Part shown: in pieces, positions 6,605-11,023 of the stretch
How positions within the stretch are numbered: the first letter of the stretch is position 1
Layout of the letters: each line of letters opens with the position of its first letter
DNA from: Verrucomicrobiota bacterium
Lineage (GTDB): Bacteria > Verrucomicrobiota > Verrucomicrobiia > Opitutales > Opitutaceae
NCBI GenBank assembly: GCA_023386835.1
Contig: JAEWIY010000163.1
Span: 1-11,023, forward strand
Direction: 5' to 3'
Length of the DNA: 11,023 bases
The notes under the pieces: generated by a model
What the model saw: only the letters and a program-made list of their open reading frames with translations
Told to the model about the DNA's origin: nothing
The model's database searches: none
Program-made: the position numbers and the translations under genes

Positions 6605-7713
6605 CCGCGGATGAGCGTGAAGGCCGTTTCCGCCAATCGTCGGCCGTTGACCTGCAGTTCCACCCGATGGATGCCGGGGTGATGCCGTCGGGTGGAGAAG
6701 TCGCGCACGGTCTGGCCTTTTTCCAACTTCAGTGTCGCTCCCGCCCGGATCGTGGCCACCGCCCACTTGAAGACCTTGGACGAGGTCGCGCCGTTCGCCT
6801 TCACGTAGTGCACCACGTAGTCGACGACCAATGTTTCGTCTTCGGCGCCGGTTGAGCGGAGCTCCGCTTTGAACCGGATGGGTTGGCCGAGTTGGAGCCG
6901 CCGGGGCTGGCAGGTGAAACCCGTGACCTCCACGGCGGCTGGTCGGGCGCTGACGCCGAGGAACGCGAGCGCACGGGGCACACCACGCTTAACGAGCGTC
7001 CGCAGACCGTGCCGGATGATCCAGCGTGTCTCCGGGCAGTTCGCGTCCCAGGATTCCACACGATCCAAGACCCAGTCGGGATGATCCTTCGCGATATCGT
7101 TCAGGTGGTTGGCCACGGACTTCCGCACGTACAGGGACGGGTCCGCCTTCAACGCTTCAAGGATCGGGGCAGTGGGGCTCGGGTCGCGCACCAGTGCACC
7201 CAGTCGCTCGCCCCACGGCAGGCGGGGGCGGCTGCCTTCGCTGGCCAGACGGCGAACATGTTCGTCCGGGTCGCGTGCCCAGCCGTACATGACGGCCAGC
7301 GTGCCGGCGAGATCCCGTTGGAGAAAGCGCCGAATGGCGAACTCGGCAGAACCAAGTCGAGTGAAGGTCCGCAACGCCTCCAGCGAAGGCTCCCGATCCT
7401 CCAGGCCGTAGAGCGCGACAAACTCGGAAAGCCAGATCTGGGCGAAGGATTGGCCTGTGCGTGGGGCGAGTTTTAGCAGCACCTTGAGCTGCTTTCGATA
7501 CGAGCCCGGCTGGGCCGCCGCGTAGGCCACGGCAGTTTGGCGGAGGCGCTCCATCAGGGTGCGCTCGTGGAGCCCTGACAGCGTCAGATCCAGAAACGCC
7601 TTCCGATCGAAGTCGCGTGAAATCGCGCCAATCTCGCGCGCGATGCTGCGATACAGCTCGGGGTTGAACCAATCCTTGAAGGCGGTCGTTGCGGGGGCTT
7701 CGCCAGAAGGCAT
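6601..7713 (-). CDS. alkC: AlkC-type DNA glycosylase with C-terminal Ig-like domain
   Basis: AlkC is a HEAT-like-repeat DNA glycosylase that removes positively charged alkylated bases such as 3-methyladenine without flipping them out. The AlkC signature is clear in residues 120-252: EFAIRRF, VRRLASEGSRPRLPWGERL (153-171), YVRKSVANHLNDIAKDHP (195-212) and WIIRHGLRTLVKRG (231-244). Residues 261-370 form a beta-rich domain starting VEVTGFTCQPRRLQLGQP and ending LAETAFTLIRG. This matches the Ig-like domain of the AlkC-alpha subgroup, reported as needed for activity in the Pseudomonas fluorescens enzyme. At 370 residues the length fits a complete AlkC with this domain. ATG at 7713 was chosen because the longer frame upstream (to 7932) encodes Arg-rich sequence antisense to a permease remnant. 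It heads a three-gene operon; no Ada or LexA box was seen. Confidence 0.9.
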   Translation of the reverse strand: MPSGEAPATTAFKDWFNPELYRSIAREIGAISRDFDRKAFLDLTLSGLHERTLMERLRQTAVAYAAAQPGSYRKQLKVLLKLAPRTGQSFAQIWLSEFVALYGLEDREPSLEALRTFTRLGSAEFAIRRFLQRDLAGTLAVMYGWARDPDEHVRRLASEGSRPRLPWGERLGALVRDPSPTAPILEALKADPSLYVRKSVANHLNDIAKDHPDWVLDRVESWDANCPETRWIIRHGLRTLVKRGVPRALAFLGVSARPAAVEVTGFTCQPRRLQLGQPIRFKAELRSTGAEDETLVVDYVVHYVKANGATSSKVFKWAVATIRAGATLKLEKGQTVRDFSTRRHHPGIHRVELQVNGRRLAETAFTLIRG

Positions 7714-7719
7714 GGTGAG

Positions 7720-7748
7720 ATCCGACGAGTTGCCGAACGTGCTGACAA
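7720..7748 (-). promoter_or_regulatory. Possible sigma70-like promoter of alkC
   Basis: On the minus strand TTGTCA (7748-7743, five of six consensus bases) is followed after 17 nt by TCGGAT (7725-7720, three of six). Only 6 nt separate the -10 from the alkC ATG, so the transcript would be leaderless or nearly so. This fits the lack of a Shine-Dalgarno but rests on a weak -10. Confidence 0.25.
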
Positions 7749-7757
7749 GCCCCCGAT

Positions 7758-8162
7758 TCCGGCTCGCCACGAGCACGCGCGGTGATGCTCCTGCTTGTGT
7801 GCTTTGTCGTGGTGGCGTTGTTCCTGTCCGCCATCGGCATCCGCGTGCTCGCGTAGGACGTTGCCCGACGCACGCGCGAAATCGGCGTGCGCGGCGCCCT
7901 GGGAGCCACCGCCAGCCAGCTCGCTGGAGCAATCCTTCGCCAGGGTCTGCGCAAAACGACCGTTGGCATCATCGCCGGGCTGATTGGCGCGTTTCTCCTC
8001 AGCCGGCTGATCACGTCGCTGCTGTCCGACGTGCAGCTCCTTGATCCGATCGCCTACCTGGTGGCGCCGTTGCTGGTGCTCGGCGTCGCGGCGCTAGCGA
8101 GTTATCTGCCCGCGCGCCGCGCCGCGCGAATCGACCCGGTGCAAGCGCTCCGAGTCGAGTAG
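7758..8162 (+). pseudogene. Decayed 3' end of MacB/ADOP-type ABC transporter permease
   Basis: The frame ending at TAG 8160-8162 encodes the C-terminal part of an FtsX-like/MacB permease. It contains a hydrophobic segment (MLLLVCFVVVALFLSAIGI, from nt 7785), then DVARRTREIGVRGALGA, two further hydrophobic segments (near 7960-8010 and 8050-8090) and the typical ending YLPARRAARIDPVQALRVE. An in-frame TAG at 7854-7856 stands where the family usually has Tyr (GVLAY before the Arg-Thr-Arg-Glu-Ile-Gly motif), and one codon is missing just before it. The periplasmic domain, the first transmembrane segment and any ATPase gene are absent: the frame is closed by TGA at 7743, 30 bp from the divergent alkC start. 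It is therefore a broken remnant. The GTG at 7887 could start a 91-aa peptide, but this is unlikely to function. The stop lies 10 bp from the convergent alaS stop. Confidence 0.85.
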
Positions 8163-8172
8163 GTGAAGAGAC

Positions 8173-10899
8173 TCAGCTGAGGCGCAGGACCTCGGCGAGT
8201 TTGCCGGGGTCCTTGCCGCCGCCCATGGCAAAGTCGGGTTTGCCGCCGCCTTTGCCACCGAGCTTTCCGCTGAGTTCACCAACAAGCTTGCCAGCCTGCA
8301 GACCGGCGCGATTCGCCGCCGGCGAGCAGAACGCGACGACCGAAACCTTTTCGCCGAAGATGGCCCCAAGCGTGACCACGCCCTCGCCAAGTTTGCCGAG
8401 GATCTGTGAACCGAGGGCACGCAACGCATTCGGGTCGTCCACCGTCACAACACCGGAGACCCACTTCAGCCCGTCACGCTCGACCGCGCCAGCGACGAGT
8501 TCGTCGGCGAGTCCCGCGGCGGCCTTCTGCTCGAACGCCTTCAGCTTCTTTTCGATCTCCGCTTTCTGGGCGAGCAACGTATCGAGCTTCTGCACGACGT
8601 CCTGCGGTCCCGCGTTCAAACGGGTGCTCACGGTCTTCAGCTGCGTCTCATGGTCGGCGACGTAGTCGATCGCAGCCTGGCCGGCGACGGCTTCGATGCG
8701 CCGCGTGCCGGCGGCGATCGCCATTTCCGCGACGATCTTCACCAGACCGATTTCACCGGCCGTGCTCACGTGCGTGCCGCCGCAGAGTTCACGGCTGTAA
8801 CCGCCAATATCGACGACGCGGACGATCTTGCCGTACTTCTCCCCGAAGAAGGCGAGGGTGCCTTCCGGCTTCGCGTCAAACTCGGTCTCGTACGCGTTCA
8901 CCACCGCGTTATCGATCACCTTCTCGTTCACCAGGCGCTCCACCTCGCGCAACTGCTCGGGCGTCATGGCCTCGAAGTGAGAAAAATCGAAGCGGAGCCG
9001 TTCCGGCGTCTTGTGCGTGCCGGCCTGGCGAACATGGGTCCCGAGCACGCGGCGCAACGCCCAGTGCAGCAGGTGCGTCGCAGAGTGGTGGCGCGACACG
9101 GCACGACGATGCGTTTGGTCAACGCGCAGCTCCGCGATTGTCCCCGGATCGAGTCGCAAAGACGCGACTTTGTCGCCCTCGTCCGCCCCGACCTTGTGCA
9201 GGTGGCGGCCGGCCTTGTCCTTGACGGTATCAACAATCGACAGGGTCTCGCCGCCGATTTCAACGACGCCGATATCGCCAACCTGGCCGCCCATTTCGCC
9301 GTAGAAGGGCGTCCGGTCGAAAACCAGATAAGTCGCGTCGCCCTGGCGCACCACGTCGGTCAGGCTCGCCTGGACGGGCTTGTCCGTGTCGATCAGGTAT
9401 CCGACAAACAACGACGCTTCGAGAGCGGCCGCGGCCTCGCCTTCCTTGGCCGCCACGATGATCTCACGTTTCTGGGCGGCCCGCGCACGTTCGCGCTGCT
9501 GCTCCATCAACCGCTCAAACTCGACCGTATCCACCGTGAGCCCACGCTCGGTGGCGAGCAGCTGCGTCATGTCCAGCGGGAAGCCGAACGTGTCGTAGAG
9601 CTGAAAGGCTGCGGCGCCGCTGACGTTCTTTCCCCCAGCGGTGGCTTCCGTAAAGATGGCCAGGCCGCGGTCGAGGGTTCGGCCGAAGCTCTCTTCTTCG
9701 CTGCGGATGACTTTCCGAATCATGTCCTCGCGCTCCCGTAGCTCGGGGAAGACGGATCCGAGCGATTCGACCACCGGCGCGACGAGTTGCTCGAAGAACC
9801 CCGTCGAGAGGCCGAGCTTCTTTCCGTACAGGATGCCGCGGCGCAGGATGCGGCGGATGACGTAGTTCCGCCCTTCGTTGCCCGGCAGAATGCCGTCGGC
9901 GATCGCACAGCTGATCGTACGGGCGTGGTCGGCCAGGACACGGAAGGCGACGTCCACCTGCTCCTGCTGGCTCAGGCCTTCGCGCTTGGTCGGCACGGTG
10001 CCGGTGTAGGTCTGGCCCGAGAGCTCGGCGACCTTGGCAAAGAGAGGTGCAAACACATCCGCGGCGTAGTTGGATGGGTCCTTGGTGAAGTCCGTGAACC
10101 CGTTCGTCGTGGCATAAATGCCGGCGACGCGTTCGAACCCCATGCCGGTGTCCACGTGCTTCGCGGCCAGCGGCGAGAAGGTGCCGTCGGCGTTCGCATT
10201 GAACTGGATGAAGACGTGGTTCCAGATCTCGATGCAGCGCGGGCTGCCCGCGTTGACCAACTCCCGACCAGCGGCCTCGTCGTCGGAGGGCAAGAGGTTG
10301 AAGTGGATCTCGGAGCAGGGGCCGCACGGACCGGTGTCGCCCATCATCCAGAAATTGTCCTTCTTGTTGCCGTGGACGATGTGCACGGCCGGATCGAGTC
10401 CCGCCGCGCGGAATAGCTCCGCCCAGATGTCGTACGCCTCCTGGTCGAACTCCGCGGGATCTCCCTTGGATTTGTCCGGCGAATACACCGTCGCGAACAG
10501 CCGCTTGGCGGGGATGCCCCAGATGCGGGTGATCAACTCCCAGCCCCAACTGAGCGACTCCTTTTTGAAATAGTCCCCAAACGACCAGTTGCCGAGCATC
10601 TCGAACATCGTGTGGTGGTAGGTATCGTACCCTACGTCCTCGAGGTCGTTGTGTTTGCCGCCGGCGCGAATGCACTTTTGCGTATCCGCCGCGCGAGTAT
10701 CGCTGGCCGGGCGCGCGCCCGCCCAGCGGCTGACGTCGGGAGCCCGGTCGCCGAGGAAGATCGGCACGAACTGGTTCATGCCCGCATTGGTGAAGAGCAG
10801 TCCCGGGGAGTCCGGCAGCAGCGACGAGGACGGCACGATGGTGTGCTGCTGCCGGGCAAAGAAATCGAGAAAGGACTGACGGATCTCGGCGGAGGTCAT
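8173..10899 (-). CDS. alaS: Alanyl-tRNA synthetase
   Basis: AlaRS charges tRNA-Ala with alanine and edits mischarged Ser/Gly. The 908-residue length is typical of a full enzyme. The class II catalytic core is at the N-terminus: FTNAGMNQFVPIFLG (36-50), TQKCIRAGGKHNDLEDVG (73-90), FEMLGNWSFGDYFK (99-112) and GDTGPCGPCSEIH (187-199). The editing domain carries the zinc/substrate ligands HSATH (605-609) and CGGTH (706-710). A helical linker follows (about 745-800), then the C-Ala/DHHA1 domain ending in a Gly-rich segment (GGKGGGKPDFAMGGGKDPGK, 881-900). ATG at 10899 gives the usual MTSAEIRQSFLDFF start. There is no clear Shine-Dalgarno. Catalytic-domain motifs such as GNKKDNFWMMGDTGPCGPCS and HVDTGMGFER, and the longer stretch before TQKCIRAGG, resemble the eukaryotic/Bacteroidota branch more than E. 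coli AlaRS. All key residues are intact. Confidence 0.98.
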   Translation of the reverse strand: MTSAEIRQSFLDFFARQQHTIVPSSSLLPDSPGLLFTNAGMNQFVPIFLGDRAPDVSRWAGARPASDTRAADTQKCIRAGGKHNDLEDVGYDTYHHTMFEMLGNWSFGDYFKKESLSWGWELITRIWGIPAKRLFATVYSPDKSKGDPAEFDQEAYDIWAELFRAAGLDPAVHIVHGNKKDNFWMMGDTGPCGPCSEIHFNLLPSDDEAAGRELVNAGSPRCIEIWNHVFIQFNANADGTFSPLAAKHVDTGMGFERVAGIYATTNGFTDFTKDPSNYAADVFAPLFAKVAELSGQTYTGTVPTKREGLSQQEQVDVAFRVLADHARTISCAIADGILPGNEGRNYVIRRILRRGILYGKKLGLSTGFFEQLVAPVVESLGSVFPELREREDMIRKVIRSEEESFGRTLDRGLAIFTEATAGGKNVSGAAAFQLYDTFGFPLDMTQLLATERGLTVDTVEFERLMEQQRERARAAQKREIIVAAKEGEAAAALEASLFVGYLIDTDKPVQASLTDVVRQGDATYLVFDRTPFYGEMGGQVGDIGVVEIGGETLSIVDTVKDKAGRHLHKVGADEGDKVASLRLDPGTIAELRVDQTHRRAVSRHHSATHLLHWALRRVLGTHVRQAGTHKTPERLRFDFSHFEAMTPEQLREVERLVNEKVIDNAVVNAYETEFDAKPEGTLAFFGEKYGKIVRVVDIGGYSRELCGGTHVSTAGEIGLVKIVAEMAIAAGTRRIEAVAGQAAIDYVADHETQLKTVSTRLNAGPQDVVQKLDTLLAQKAEIEKKLKAFEQKAAAGLADELVAGAVERDGLKWVSGVVTVDDPNALRALGSQILGKLGEGVVTLGAIFGEKVSVVAFCSPAANRAGLQAGKLVGELSGKLGGKGGGKPDFAMGGGKDPGKLAEVLRLS

Positions 10900-11023
10900 G
10901 GATACGGGCGGAAAAACGGAAAGTGGACGCGGAAAGTACAGCCATAGCCGCCGCCGGGGGCGGCCGGCAAAGCGAAAAGCAGTCCCGCCGGGGCGCTTGC
11001 GCCGCTGCGCACCGGTTCTATGG
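10900..11023. other. Upstream region of alaS
   Basis: These 124 bp hold no supported gene. A GC-rich inverted element (GCCGCC and GGGCGGC around 10948-10965) is present. On the minus strand TTGCCG (10970-10965) and TATGGC (10946-10941), 18 nt apart, are a weak promoter candidate for alaS. No T-box leader (specifier stem or antiterminator) was recognised, though the region is truncated by the window end. Confidence 0.2.

Noticed and set aside
6605..6766. 54-residue N-terminal extension of the 114-aa protein
   Set aside because: It lies wholly inside alkC in another frame, and the ATGA overlap at 6601-6604 gives a natural start.
7714..7932. 73-residue N-terminal extension of alkC
   Set aside because: It is Arg-rich, antisense to the permease remnant, and unlike any AlkC N-terminus. 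The ATG at 7713 starts the normal sequence.
7795..7983. Small plus-strand open frame (62 codons), Cys/Ser/Arg-rich
   Set aside because: It is a shifted frame of the permease remnant with no homology signal.
8650..9741. Plus-strand open frame (363 codons)
   Set aside because: It is antisense to alaS; the open frame results from high GC.
9515..10945. Minus-strand open frame (476 codons) in another frame of alaS
   Set aside because: It is an Arg/Gly/His-rich shadow of the alaS frame with no recognisable domain.

Overview
The window is an 11 kb, GC-rich, densely coding piece of a bacterial chromosome. The best guess for the organism is Verrucomicrobiota, probably Opitutales/Opitutaceae. The grounds are a DUF5069 protein, an AlkC glycosylase, a plant/cyanobacteria-like IspH, an alanyl-tRNA synthetase with eukaryote/Bacteroidota-like motifs, a Tyr/Gly-rich outer-membrane barrel ending in Phe, and few strong Shine-Dalgarno sites. 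This is inferred from protein character; no database was searched. No rRNA, tRNA, CRISPR array, insertion sequence or prophage was seen.

Layout. Positions 1-2434 (+): the C-terminal three quarters of a ParA-family ATPase (its start lies outside the window), a 298-aa protein of unknown family ending in a MinD-like amphipathic tail, and a 244-aa protein with a disordered Pro/Asn/Gly N-terminus and a long coiled coil. Positions 2620-3855 (+): an exported outer-membrane beta-barrel protein followed by a strong intrinsic terminator. Positions 3915-5684 (-): ispH with an N-terminal extension of about 170-190 residues. Positions 5794-7713 (-): a tight operon of alkC, a small acidic protein and a DUF5069 protein, with overlapping start and stop codons. 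Positions 7758-8162 (+): the decayed 3' end of a MacB/ADOP-type ABC permease gene with an in-frame TAG. Positions 8173-10899 (-): alaS, complete, with 124 bp of upstream DNA.

How the genes may work together. The most interesting unit is the first. A soluble ParA-type ATPase, a neighbour carrying what looks like a membrane-targeting helix, and a disordered/coiled-coil protein match the parts list of a ParA-driven intracellular positioning system, but no cargo is visible and the assignment is inference. The alkC operon joins repair of alkylated DNA to two small proteins of unknown function. ispH (last step of the MEP isoprenoid pathway) and alaS (translation) are housekeeping genes. The permease fragment between alkC and alaS looks like a relic of rearrangement or decay.
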